DNA of 64,000 nt from Paraburkholderia dinghuensis (GTDB lineage: Bacteria; Pseudomonadota; Gammaproteobacteria; Burkholderiales; Burkholderiaceae), in assembly GCF_003837865.1 (NCBI RefSeq), contig NZ_RQIS01000021.1, positions 1 to 64,000 of the forward strand. The letters run 5' to 3'. Numbering within the stretch: position 1 is the stretch's first letter; each line of letters starts with the position of its first letter. The notes beneath the pieces are model-generated. The model had not been told where the DNA came from. It saw only the letters and a program-made list of their open reading frames with translations, and did not search any database. Shown here piece by piece: positions 1 to 7,552 of the stretch. The translations under genes were made by a program, and so were the position numbers.

Positions 1-153
1 GGCGTTGCCAAGGCGCGCCGAGAGGTTCGGCGCGCGCTCCAGCTCGGTCTCGCGGGCGACGTCGTAGACGCGGGCGGTGAGGATTTTCCGGAGGTAATCA
101 GTCTGCTCGGTCGTGCGGACTTCGACTGGGGTGTGGCTCGGGTTGGCCGACAT
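1..153 (-). CDS. ilvA: Threonine dehydratase, biosynthetic (5' end only)
   Basis: Only the first 51 codons lie in the window; the gene runs off the left edge. The minus-strand ATG at 153 opens a peptide containing DYLRKILTARVYDVARETEL and then LSARLGN, which matches the N-terminus of biosynthetic threonine dehydratases. Those are PLP enzymes that convert threonine to 2-oxobutanoate, the first step committed to isoleucine. The catalytic PLP lysine lies beyond the visible part. About 50 bases upstream is an intrinsic terminator, and before it a short Ile-rich leader ORF, so the gene appears to be controlled by transcription attenuation. Identity rests on N-terminal similarity and on the fitting regulatory leader. 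Confidence 0.85.
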   Translation of the reverse strand, partial: MSANPSHTPVEVRTTEQTDYLRKILTARVYDVARETELERAPNLSARLGNA

Positions 154-200
154 AGGCGCTCCTACGCTGCAGTACATTTAGCCAGGAGGCGGAAACAAAA

Positions 201-222
201 AACCCGCCTCTTGGGGCGGGTT
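201..222 (-). terminator. Intrinsic terminator acting as ilvA attenuator
   Basis: AACCCGCC (201-208) and GGCGGGTT (215-222) form an 8-bp perfect stem with a 6-base loop. Read on the minus strand it is followed by a run of T (complement of the A tract at 195-200 and beyond). It sits between the leader ORF and the ilvA start, so it would stop transcription before ilvA unless the antiterminator forms. Confidence 0.8.
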
Positions 223-256
223 ATTGACAACTGCGTGACACTGCGATCGACGCGCG

Positions 257-319
257 CTAACCCACCATTCCTGGAATGGTGCTAATAATCAGCGCAATCG
301 AAAATTGGCGGCAGTTCAT
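257..319 (-). CDS. ilvA leader peptide (20 aa)
   Basis: A 20-codon minus-strand ORF, ATG at 319 and TAG at 257, encodes a peptide whose middle reads SIALIISTIPGMVG. It holds four Ile, one Leu, one Val and one Thr, the amino acids made by the pathway downstream. Seven-base arms at 264-270 and 274-280 form a hairpin inside the coding sequence. The segment complementary to 259-266, next to the stop codon, can pair over 8 bases (one G-U) with the ascending arm of the terminator. Ribosome stalling at the Ile codons would thus favour antitermination. No strong Shine-Dalgarno sequence is visible, which is the weak point. Confidence 0.65.
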   Translation of the reverse strand: MNCRQFSIALIISTIPGMVG

Positions 320-377
320 GGGGAATAAGCATCGCCTGGCGCCGATTGTTTGTCAATCCCGCCACATTTAGGCAATT

Positions 378-405
378 TGTATAAAAAATGATTTTTACGT
401 ATCAA
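378..405 (-). promoter_or_regulatory. Predicted sigma-70 promoter for the ilvA leader transcript
   Basis: On the minus strand TTGATA (400-405) and TATACA (378-383) are separated by 16 bases in an AT-rich stretch. Transcription would begin near 371, giving a leader of about 220 nt that includes the leader peptide and attenuator. A second -35-like TTGACA is present at 351-356 but lacks a clear -10 partner. Confidence 0.45.
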
Positions 406-685
406 ACATTACATTTCGGCGCTACACGTAAGCTGCGCGGGCGCAAGCTCATGATTTCGCCCCAAAAGTAGATGTTTACCGGCCCCATAGCCGCTTAAAT
501 CGTGAAACATTCTTGGAAATCTATCGTATCTCGCTGATTTTTAAACCTTATTCCGCAGCACGAATCGTCTTTCCTTGTTTCACGGATTTGACCCTATGCC
601 CTCTCGAAGAGCACGCAGTGAGGCGTGTAACGCCTCACGTGCCCACTGAAACTCCCTATTTCTCGCAACTGACGCCCACCTGAGA
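406..685. other. Intergenic region between ilvA leader and parB
   Basis: No gene seen. It contains a perfect 8-bp hairpin (618-625 with 631-638, GTGAGGCG / CGCCTCAC) downstream of parB. There is no T tract on either side, so it may be an mRNA 3' hairpin for parB rather than a classical terminator. Confidence 0.4.
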
Positions 686-1687
686 CTACACGGTCTCCGG
701 CGTCTCCATTTCCGATGCCCATTGCTCGATTACGGCTTTAACGCGTTCCGCGAGGCGCTGCTGATCGGCGGGGGCAATTCCAGTTAGGCTGAGTTCGGCT
801 CGTCCATCGCCGAAAAGCTTCAATTCGCCGAGCGCTACGCCGTCGGGACGATTGAACTGTACGCGCGACTGGTAATGCGTACGACGCGGGCCGATCCGGC
901 GCGCGCCCGCTTCGGCCGACGCAGCGGCCTCGAGCTTGCGAACGGTCGCCTTCCCTTCGATGACCTGATCGAGCCAATGCTCCGCGACGCTCGCTCCGGC
1001 GCGGTCGAAAATCAGCTTGATGTTGTAGGCATGTCCAAGTCCGACGTCCGTTTTGTTCTGCGCCATGCGTTGCAGCAGCAAAGGCGGAAGCGACGTGAGC
1101 GAGATGACCTTGCTGATATGCTTCGGATCCTCGCCCACGGCTACGCCCAGCTCGACCTGGTCGACATAGACCCGCTCGTCGAGCAGCTTCTTCCACGCGA
1201 GCGCGTCGTCGAACACGGTCTGCTCCTCGCGCTCCTTGTTCGCATGGTAAGCGCGTAGGTAGAGGTTCTGACTGTCGAGCCCGTCCCGAACATCGGCTTC
1301 GATCGTTTTGTCGCCGCGCGAGCGGGCTGCACGGATGCGCCGTTCACCGTCGACGATGACGTATTTGCCCGGGAATTCGGCAAGGTGTGTGACCAGAATT
1401 GGCGTGATCTGACCTTGCTTCTCGAAACTATCCGCGAGTTCATCGATCGTTTCCGCGCTGTAGAAAGCGCGCGGGTTGTACGGATTAGAAACGACGTCTT
1501 CGACCAGAATCTGTCTGACCGCATGCGATTCCGTTTGGGCACTCCCCTCTTCCGGCTGGGTGACGACGGCCGCCTCGCGCTGCGCGATGTTGACGACATC
1601 GGCTTCAGCAAGACGCTCCCCGGCAGAGACACGCTCCACCGCCATACCCGCACGGACCTTGCTGGTGAAGTTGAGCTTAGCGGCCAT
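686..1687 (-). CDS. parB: ParB-family partition protein (CTPase, parS-binding)
   Basis: A 333-residue protein that loads on parS sites and spreads as a CTP-dependent clamp to segregate the replicon. Visible are the N-terminal ParB/Srx domain with the CTP-binding GERRIRAA box (about residues 114-121) and a central helix-turn-helix region around residues 170-200. The C-terminal third would hold the dimerisation domain. I place the start at the ATG at 1687 rather than an upstream in-frame ATG because a strong GAGGAGGAG lies 7 bases before it. The gene overlaps the end of parA by 11 bases, implying a coupled parA-parB operon. Four perfect palindromes upstream of parA are the likely binding sites. 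Confidence 0.93.
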   Translation of the reverse strand: MAAKLNFTSKVRAGMAVERVSAGERLAEADVVNIAQREAAVVTQPEEGSAQTESHAVRQILVEDVVSNPYNPRAFYSAETIDELADSFEKQGQITPILVTHLAEFPGKYVIVDGERRIRAARSRGDKTIEADVRDGLDSQNLYLRAYHANKEREEQTVFDDALAWKKLLDERVYVDQVELGVAVGEDPKHISKVISLTSLPPLLLQRMAQNKTDVGLGHAYNIKLIFDRAGASVAEHWLDQVIEGKATVRKLEAAASAEAGARRIGPRRTHYQSRVQFNRPDGVALGELKLFGDGRAELSLTGIAPADQQRLAERVKAVIEQWASEMETPETV

Positions 1688-2363
1688 CGACGATCTCCTC
1701 CTCTTCCTGAACAAGTGCAATGATTTCGTTATAGAGCGCGCTGATTTCGTCTTTTGCGACCTTGGCCCCCCGGACGCCGCGAACGTCGAATACCGTTCGA
1801 CCTAGCGCGGCCGTCTGCCGATACAGTTCCCGCTGCTTGATCGTGGACGACAGAACACGCACGTTGCTCTCGGCGAGGATCGCGCTCATCTGTGTGTGCA
1901 ACAGCGTCTTCGAGTTCGATTTATTCAGCAAAATTGCGAATTTTCCAGCTGGATTGGCGATACGTGTGCGTTCAACCAATTCCATCATCCCTTCACTACT
2001 CCAGATATCGATGGGGGAAGCATCGGTCGGGATGACCGTGGCATCCGCAACGGCTAGCACGCGTGCAGTCGTGAGGTCGTTGATGTTGGGAGGGCAATCG
2101 ACAATCACTACGTCGTAGTCGTCGGCAAGCGCGGCGACTTCGGGTCCAATCATCTTTTCGAGCTTGTGAATGCTACCGACCCGGAACGGAAGCGGTGTAT
2201 CTGGACCGGCTGCAGCGCACCAACTCATGCATGACTGCTGGCCATCAGCGTCGGCGACATAGACTTTGTACCCCTCAGACTGAAACGCCCCGGCCAGATT
2301 CATGGTGGTGGTGGTTTTACCCACGCCACCCTTTTGATTCGCTACGGCTATGACCAGTCCCAT
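1677..2363 (-). CDS. parA: ParA-family partition ATPase
   Basis: A 228-residue deviant Walker-type ATPase. The deviant Walker A motif KGGVGKTT is at residues 11-18, and Walker B lies in VIVDCPP. The absence of an N-terminal HTH and the short length make it the small type Ib-like ParA seen in some plasmids and Burkholderia replicons. Autoregulation, if any, would then fall to ParB. It moves ParB-parS complexes over the nucleoid. The ATG at 2363 has GGAGA five bases upstream; a further in-frame ATG at 2375 has no ribosome-binding site. Its 3' end overlaps parB. Confidence 0.93.
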   Translation of the reverse strand: MGLVIAVANQKGGVGKTTTTMNLAGAFQSEGYKVYVADADGQQSCMSWCAAAGPDTPLPFRVGSIHKLEKMIGPEVAALADDYDVVIVDCPPNINDLTTARVLAVADATVIPTDASPIDIWSSEGMMELVERTRIANPAGKFAILLNKSNSKTLLHTQMSAILAESNVRVLSSTIKQRELYRQTAALGRTVFDVRGVRGAKVAKDEISALYNEIIALVQEEEEIVDGR

Positions 2364-2410
2364 TCGGTTCTCCATGCAATGTTCAATCTCTGACGATCAC
2401 CCTCGTGCAC

Positions 2411-2424
2411 TCTCCACGTGGAGA
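2411..2424. promoter_or_regulatory. parS-like palindrome 1
   Basis: Perfect 14-bp palindrome TCTCCACGTGGAGA, about 50 bp upstream of parA. It shares the CACGTG core of many ParB sites but has its own flanks. Confidence 0.75.
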
Positions 2425-2597
2425 CGCCAGCGCGCCAGTTGGGAGTCTAACGGCACGTTAAAGTAAATTCTAGGTTTTCCGCCAAATCCGTTGCCGACTC
2501 ACAACCGTTTGGCCAAAAGGACGAGTCTTGAATGGCCCGGGTGACAAAAAGAGGGCGTCGCAGTGCTATTGCGGTGCAGAGCGTAGTTAGTGTGTGA

Positions 2598-2611
2598 TCT
2601 CCACGTGGAGA
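2598..2611. promoter_or_regulatory. parS-like palindrome 2
   Basis: The same perfect 14-bp palindrome as at 2411-2424, preceded by GA so that the left flank extends as in site 4. Confidence 0.75.
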
Positions 2612-2817
2612 ATCGACGGATGTCGATGCGGTTGTACACTGGAGCGGAAAGAATACGGACGGAAGGCGCGGCAGCATATCTACAAAATTTACGACTCATC
2701 GCACGTTGAGCACGCTGGATTCAACGGCGAGCCCGCACTGACTCATAACGCGAATCGCGCTCCGATTCACAGCAGATCGATACGCAATGCAAGTCGCGAC
2801 CCCAAGGGCTCATCTTG

Positions 2818-2833
2818 ATCTCCACGTGGAGAT
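2818..2833. promoter_or_regulatory. parS-like palindrome 3
   Basis: Perfect 16-bp palindrome ATCTCCACGTGGAGAT, one base longer on each side than sites 1 and 2. Confidence 0.78.
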
Positions 2834-2898
2834 ATCCCCGGAACGCTTTGATTACGCGACCGACATCGCTACCTGGAACAAAATTGCCAGGAAGGAAA

Positions 2899-2914
2899 TT
2901 CTTCACGCGGAGAT
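2899..2914. promoter_or_regulatory. Degenerate parS-like site
   Basis: TTCTTCACGCGGAGAT differs from the palindrome consensus at a few positions, two of them in the inner dodecamer. It lies in the same cluster, and may be a weak ParB site or chance. Confidence 0.3.
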
Positions 2915-3051
2915 CCAACGCAACCCGAACACGTCTCGCTACGCAGCCCCCCTTGACGAATGCGCGTCAAGTCAGGACCCGTTTGATCAGCATTGACGAG
3001 AAACATTGTCTAGCGCGATCAGGTTTCATCGGATGCTGGGCTACCGATTTC

Positions 3052-3069
3052 GATCTCCACGTGGAGATC
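3052..3069. promoter_or_regulatory. parS-like palindrome 4
   Basis: Perfect 18-bp palindrome GATCTCCACGTGGAGATC, the longest of the cluster. Confidence 0.8.
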
Positions 3070-3298
3070 CCAGACAGACTCGAATGTTGTGAAGGCCTCG
3101 ACCTGACTGCATAGGATGTAATCAGGCCGAAGTCGAAGAGGACAGAATCAAAGCCGGAGTTGACCAAACGCGAAGCCAACTGGAAGGGGAGGGGCGGCGC
3201 AAATTAACTTACGACCGCTTATTCATGGAATTTAGAAAATTCCTGGTGTCGCGTGCCTGATATCGCAATACGCAGCGACAGCACGCCACTCCTAATGC

Positions 3299-4672
3299 TC
3301 ACTCGGCGCGCGCTTTCAGGGCGAGTTCGACATCGGAAGAGGACTGAGCATCCGCAGCACCTGGTCCCTGTTGGCCGCTTAGCAGGAATTCGAGCAGATC
3401 TGCGGCCGTCGGTTGCCCCCAGGTATCGAGGACGACCCAGCGGAAGAAGTTGGTCGATGCCATCTTGCTCGGCACCTTCGTGGTCGAGACCTTGAGCTTG
3501 TCCATACCGACCGTCTCGTTGTAGCGCTTGATCAGCGCCGTCTGGTCGTCATATTCGAGTTCGTTGAAGTAGGCACGCGCCTCGGCGATCTTGGCGGCGA
3601 TGTAGCGATCCTTGACCTGATCCTGGCTCTCGCGCGCCTTCACCGATTCAGCCACGGCGCCTGCCGCGTTGGCACCGGGCAACTCGTAACCCTGCATCAG
3701 CGCCTTGCGGAAGTAGGCCGCCACATTCGCAAGCGGCGCAGCGTTCTTCTGCGCGATACGGGCTGCGGTGTAGGCAACCGCCGTTCGGATCTTTTCTTCG
3801 CCGTACTGCTTCAACAGGCGCTTCGCCTCGGAGACCGGAATGCTGAATTTCGACATTTCGCCAATCAGCACGGTCTCGTTCCCACGGAATTCCTGGGAAG
3901 GGTCGGTCTCGGGCTTGCGCATCACCCGAAACTGAAGGGCAACAACCGAGCGACCAACCTTGTGCTCAATGAGTTCGAAGATGTGATCCGAAATCTCGTT
4001 CACTTCCTTGATGCACGGCACGAGCACACGACTCTTGAACTGCTTGTACAGCTTGTACGACTGTGCCGACGTATCCTGGCCGAGGATCAAATCGCGAAGC
4101 GTCGCAAGCGGAAAGCGCGCAGTCATTCCGACCGCCTCGTAGCGCACGACGTTTTCCCAGAGCGCAAGCGAATGCGCCTTTCTGAACTGACGCGTGATCC
4201 GCATGTCGATCATCGCGTAGATTTCCGGGTTGAGCAGTTCACCGCGAATCTGTTCGGAAAACGTATAGCGCAGCACCGAACGCTCGAGCTCGGCCCCGGC
4301 GAGCAGGCCGGACGCCTTCCAGATGCTGCGCTTATCCTGCGTGAGATAGTCCCAGTTGACGACCGTACTGATCAACGAGTTGATCGTCTCCTTGACGTAT
4401 TCAGTGTTGTTGCTGTTCAGATCGACATCCTGCGAGAGCGCGGAGATGGTGATCTCGAACGACGAGCGGCCCGGATCAAGCGAGTCCTGGCGAATGGCGT
4501 GCTTGATCAGCGAACTGAACATCTTGCGCTGCTGAAGGCTGATGGATCCGGACTTCGGCGCAATATGAATCGCCGGAACGGCCTTGCGGAAGAGATCAGG
4601 CGGCTGGCCCTGCTGAAATATGAGTGCGCCTTGCTTATCGGCATCGCCGGCATCGGCCTTTTTTCTTGCCAT
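3299..4672 (-). CDS. repA: Replication initiator protein, Rep_3 (RepA/RepB) family
   Basis: A 457-residue initiator with the Rep_3 winged-helix fold. The N-terminal part contains SLQQRKMFSSLIKHAIRQ and FEITISALSQDVDLNSNN, typical of the first winged-helix domain; a second follows near FELIEHKVGRSVVALQFRV. It should bind the iterons next door and open the origin with DnaA. The ATG at 4672 is preferred over an in-frame upstream start because the conserved family sequence begins after MARKKADAG and because an inverted-repeat operator lies just upstream. It is larger than most plasmid Rep_3 proteins (about 250-350 aa), as is usual for initiators of Burkholderia secondary replicons. Confidence 0.88.
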   Translation of the reverse strand: MARKKADAGDADKQGALIFQQGQPPDLFRKAVPAIHIAPKSGSISLQQRKMFSSLIKHAIRQDSLDPGRSSFEITISALSQDVDLNSNNTEYVKETINSLISTVVNWDYLTQDKRSIWKASGLLAGAELERSVLRYTFSEQIRGELLNPEIYAMIDMRITRQFRKAHSLALWENVVRYEAVGMTARFPLATLRDLILGQDTSAQSYKLYKQFKSRVLVPCIKEVNEISDHIFELIEHKVGRSVVALQFRVMRKPETDPSQEFRGNETVLIGEMSKFSIPVSEAKRLLKQYGEEKIRTAVAYTAARIAQKNAAPLANVAAYFRKALMQGYELPGANAAGAVAESVKARESQDQVKDRYIAAKIAEARAYFNELEYDDQTALIKRYNETVGMDKLKVSTTKVPSKMASTNFFRWVVLDTWGQPTAADLLEFLLSGQQGPGAADAQSSSDVELALKARAE

Positions 4673-4702
4673 GTGACCCACGTTAGAAGGGAACCTGATC
4701 GG

Positions 4703-4720
4703 TTGGTAACTGTATACCAA
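4703..4720. promoter_or_regulatory. Inverted repeat upstream of repA (probable RepA operator)
   Basis: TTGGTA-N6-TACCAA, a perfect 6-bp inverted repeat centred about 40 bp before the repA start. Its arms share the GNNACC half of the neighbouring iterons. In the Rep_3 family, initiator dimers repress their own promoter at inverted repeats related to iterons while monomers bind direct iterons. Confidence 0.55.
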
Positions 4721-4982
4721 GCGAACAGGTGACTCAAGAACGCAATCAACCCGTGCCACGCAACAACATTGCCAGGCGCGCCGATTGACATCCCGCGGCT
4801 ACAAGGTGCGGCCCGGGGCACGATCGGAGCTTGCGAGGGGCACTCCCATAAGTGGATACCTTAGCGGGCAATCGATCCTGGCGGAATCCCATAACCCGCA
4901 ACCATTCCTGAAGGTGTGAGTACTTACTCTCAGAGAGAACACCGTTAAGGTATCCAACTATGGGAAATTCCTGGTGTCACGG

Positions 4983-4991
4983 TTATCCACA
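4983..4991 (+). promoter_or_regulatory. DnaA box
   Basis: Perfect TTATCCACA inside the iteron region, next to the inverted iteron copy at 4947-4964. Confidence 0.75.
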
Positions 4992-5559
4992 GCCACCCGA
5001 CGTGCGTCGCCCAGAACATATCCCATGAATAGCGACCTTTAGGCCATCCCATAACACGCTACCCAGCCAAATCCAGAAGTCGCTCAGAACCACGAGCGAT
5101 TGACGCGGAAACACCCATATCTGGCTACCTTCGACTGATCCCATAGCAAGTGACCTTTGATTCCTCTGCGACGAGACGTCCGCGCGGAGTGGGGCCGCGC
5201 ATCCAGGGCCCCGAAGGAACGCCTGAAACTCCGTGAAATAACGCCCCCATAATTGGTGACCAACAGAATCTCCCATAACAGGCAACCTATAGGACAGAGA
5301 CAACCCGAAAAAACGCCCCCTGAATCCGCCCGTGACACCATAGACAGTGACCTTTAGCACATCCCATATCACGTTACCTTGGTACTTCCAGCACGTTCAC
5401 CCCATAGAACGAGACCGTTTCCCCATATCCACAACCCCGAAAACCCATACCCGGATACCGAGTTCCCATATCCACAACCCGAAGTACCCATATCGCGTAC
5501 CCGAAATCCCATAACGAGCAACCAAATCGCCCGCAAAGCCATGCCAGGTAAGGCTTCCA

Positions 5560-5635
5560 GCCTGCTAAAGGTTTACTAAAGTTGTTAAAGCGTTATAGGT
5601 AAACACTGAAACCTGTGCAGAGAGATAAAAACGTC
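5560..5635. other. AT-rich stretch, probable DNA unwinding element
   Basis: A stretch rich in TAAAG, TTACTAAAG and TTGTTAAAG in otherwise GC-rich DNA, lying between the dense iteron cluster (up to 5523) and the outlying copy at 5687. Position and composition fit the site where the origin melts. Confidence 0.5.
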
Positions 5636-6282
5636 TCCCAAAACCGGGACCCTGTCGACAAGTAAGTGGTCACCAACCGCAGAGGTCCCATTTCCAGCTA
5701 CCTTGGCGTCTCTACGGCTCCGAATCGCCCTGAGGGAAACAACAAACGCGCCCCAGTTATTCAGGTTCTACCTTCTGAACCACGGCTAACCTCAAGATTT
5801 TAAAAACTAAACCCCCGAATGGTTGCCGGCTATGGGAGCCTGGAAAGCTCAAAGGTAACCCTCTGTGGGATGAATATCGCTCTCCCGAACTCGACTTCCT
5901 AATACATTCCTGGGCGGCTGTGTCATCGAAGAAGAGCTTGCTGGTCAGCCGATGAACTTGATGCAGCGATCCAACGAGGCCAATCACTGTAATCAAGGTC
6001 ACCAGATCCCATATCAGGTTACCGACTCCAGGTCACACGAAATGGGAGGGAACACGGCCGAAACGCGATCGCCCGAGTGAGCGTTAACGCTCGAAGGTTC
6101 ACTGCGCCGAGACTTCCGGTGACCTGGCGCTCGTCAAACGGACGCTTCAGTCCTGAGCCGTTAGCGAACTACGAAGCGATTCGCGCGAGGGCTTCAGCGG
6201 CTATTCAGGCCAACACCGGCTTGTGGCCCGTCCCACGGAGGTGCACCTTGCCGCGTAGGCCACTACCTTGAGACCGCTGAAC

Positions 6283-6681
6283 TTACACCGGTGCCGCATG
6301 ACACACGGCCTCGACGCGGTTGCCCGCCGGATCGAACAGAAACGCCGCGTAGTAGGTCGCGTGATAGTGCGGACGCAGTCCCGGCTCGCCATCGGACCGT
6401 CCGCCACTGGCGATGCCCGCCGTAAAAAACGCATCGACCTGCGCGCGCGTCTGCGCCTTGAAACACCAATGCTGCCTGTTCACACCGATGTCGCTCGCGT
6501 CGAGATAGACCGCGAGAAATGTGGACATCGTGTCGGCTTGCGAGCAGCGCTCGCCGTAGCCAAGCGCCTGCGGCCGGTCGTAGACCTTCGACGCGCCGAG
6601 TGCGGCCATGATCGTGTCGTAGAATGGCCTGGCTGCGTCGATGTCGGGCACGCCGATTGATACGTGGTCGATGAGTTGCAT
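6283..6681 (-). CDS. VOC (glyoxalase/dioxygenase fold) family protein
   Basis: A 132-residue protein with one vicinal-oxygen-chelate module pair. It starts LIDHVSIGVPDIDAARPFYD, with His6 as the usual first metal ligand, and ends FDPAGNRVEAVCH, where the Glu would be the last ligand. The substrate cannot be told. It is divergent from a second VOC protein of the same subgroup, and both contain GLRPHYH near the C-terminus. The intergenic gap is 78 bp, so the two probably share a control region. Confidence 0.8.
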   Translation of the reverse strand: MQLIDHVSIGVPDIDAARPFYDTIMAALGASKVYDRPQALGYGERCSQADTMSTFLAVYLDASDIGVNRQHWCFKAQTRAQVDAFFTAGIASGGRSDGEPGLRPHYHATYYAAFLFDPAGNRVEAVCHAAPV

Positions 6682-6759
6682 GCAAGTTTCGCCAATGAGA
6701 GTTGAACGGATTTCATTCTAGCGACGACGGTTGCGCCGCTTGTACCGCAAAAGGACGAA

Positions 6760-7170
6760 ATGATTTCGCACGTCTTCATCGGAATTGACGACTTCGATCG
6801 GGCTTTCGAGTTCTATTCCGCCATCATGCAAGCGCTCGGACACACGCCGAAGTTCTGCGAGCGCGATACCCCATGGTCGGGTGCTTGGGCCGGCTGGACG
6901 GCGCCGGGCATGCCGCGTCCGATCATCATCGTCGGGACGCCCTACGACGGCAATTGCGCACAGCCCGGCAATGGCCAGATGGTGGCGCTGCTGGCGCCGG
7001 ACAGGGCGTGCGTCGATGCGGTGTATGCCATTGCGCTCGCTATCGGCGGAACATCCGAAGGTCCGCCGGGCTTGCGACCTCACTATCATCCTGACTACTA
7101 CGGCGCATATTTTCGCGATCCAGAAGGCAACAAGATTTGCGTTTGCTGCCACGATCCGGTGCCGGAATAG
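6760..7170 (+). CDS. VOC family protein
   Basis: A 136-residue VOC-fold protein beginning MISHVFIGIDDFDRAFEFY, with His4 as a likely metal ligand. It ends FRDPEGNKICVCCHDP, where the usual terminal Glu is replaced by an Ile-Cys sequence, so metal binding may differ from its neighbour. AAGGACGAA just upstream is a good ribosome-binding site. It looks like an old duplicate of the divergent gene at 6283-6681 (shared PPGLRPHYHxxYYxAxFxDPxGN pattern). Function unknown. Confidence 0.8.
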   Translation: MISHVFIGIDDFDRAFEFYSAIMQALGHTPKFCERDTPWSGAWAGWTAPGMPRPIIIVGTPYDGNCAQPGNGQMVALLAPDRACVDAVYAIALAIGGTSEGPPGLRPHYHPDYYGAYFRDPEGNKICVCCHDPVPE

Positions 7171-7552
7171 CGCTTCCACAGCAACTGCGTCTGCCGTGGC
7201 GCCCGATTGCCGGGCTCGACGCCATTTCGTCGTTCGTGCGACTCAGACCGTTTGCTCCGTCCGGCGTCCCATTCGTGCTCGCGCTCGTGCGTTATTGGCT
7301 CGGGTGCCGCGGATCGAGTGCGGCGCAATCTGGCGGTTTTGCTTCGACACAACCGTCCGGCATTGTCATGCCGACGCGCCCTGTGTTCATCAAATGAACC
7401 ACGGGCACAGAACCGAACCGCAGTTCGCGCCACCAGACAGCCGATCGCACCGTTGAACTTTGTGCCGTCTCGCTCGCGCCGCGTTACGTGCTTTCGCTTG
7501 CGGGAAGAATGCGGCAAGATCGGCCATCAACGTTCCGTCCTATTGGAGTCCG
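7171..7552. other. Intergenic region
   Basis: About 380 bp between the VOC gene and the LysR gene. I see no gene, hairpin terminator or repeat that I can defend. Confidence 0.4.

Larger units (their letters stand above)
2364..3298. other. Non-coding partition-site region between parA and repA
   Basis: About 930 bp without a convincing gene. It carries four perfect and one degenerate parS-like palindrome spaced roughly 85-235 bp apart. Short ORFs here are crossed by the palindromes and lack good start sites. The arrangement suits a centromere-like parS cluster beside the origin. Confidence 0.7.
4845..6023. repeat. Iteron array of the replication origin (about 21 copies)
   Basis: Consensus CCCATANNNNGNNACC, often followed by TT. 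Forward copies start near 4845, 4888, 5022, 5048, 5114, 5140, 5246, 5272, 5337, 5363, 5401, 5422, 5444, 5465, 5487, 5508, 5687 and 6008. Inverted copies lie at 4947-4964, 5821-5836 and 5851-5870 (the last weaker). Several copies are spaced 21-26 bp apart, about two helical turns. The copies near 5422 and 5465 also contain ATATCCACA, one mismatch from a DnaA box. These are the expected RepA binding sites. Confidence 0.85.
4673..6282. other. Origin of replication region (oriV)
   Basis: About 1.6 kb between repA and the next gene. It holds the repA operator, the iteron array, one perfect DnaA box and the AT-rich stretch. No ORF here has support; candidate frames are interrupted by or made of iterons. 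The stretch 6024-6282 shows nothing recognisable. Confidence 0.75.

Noticed and set aside
3413..4732. A 439-codon plus-strand frame opposite repA
   Set aside because: Antisense shadow of the Rep_3 gene in GC-rich DNA; composition His/Arg/Leu-rich without any motif.
4983..5372. Open frames of 85-129 codons in the origin
   Set aside because: They are built from iteron repeats, have no ribosome-binding sites and contain no protein-like sequence.
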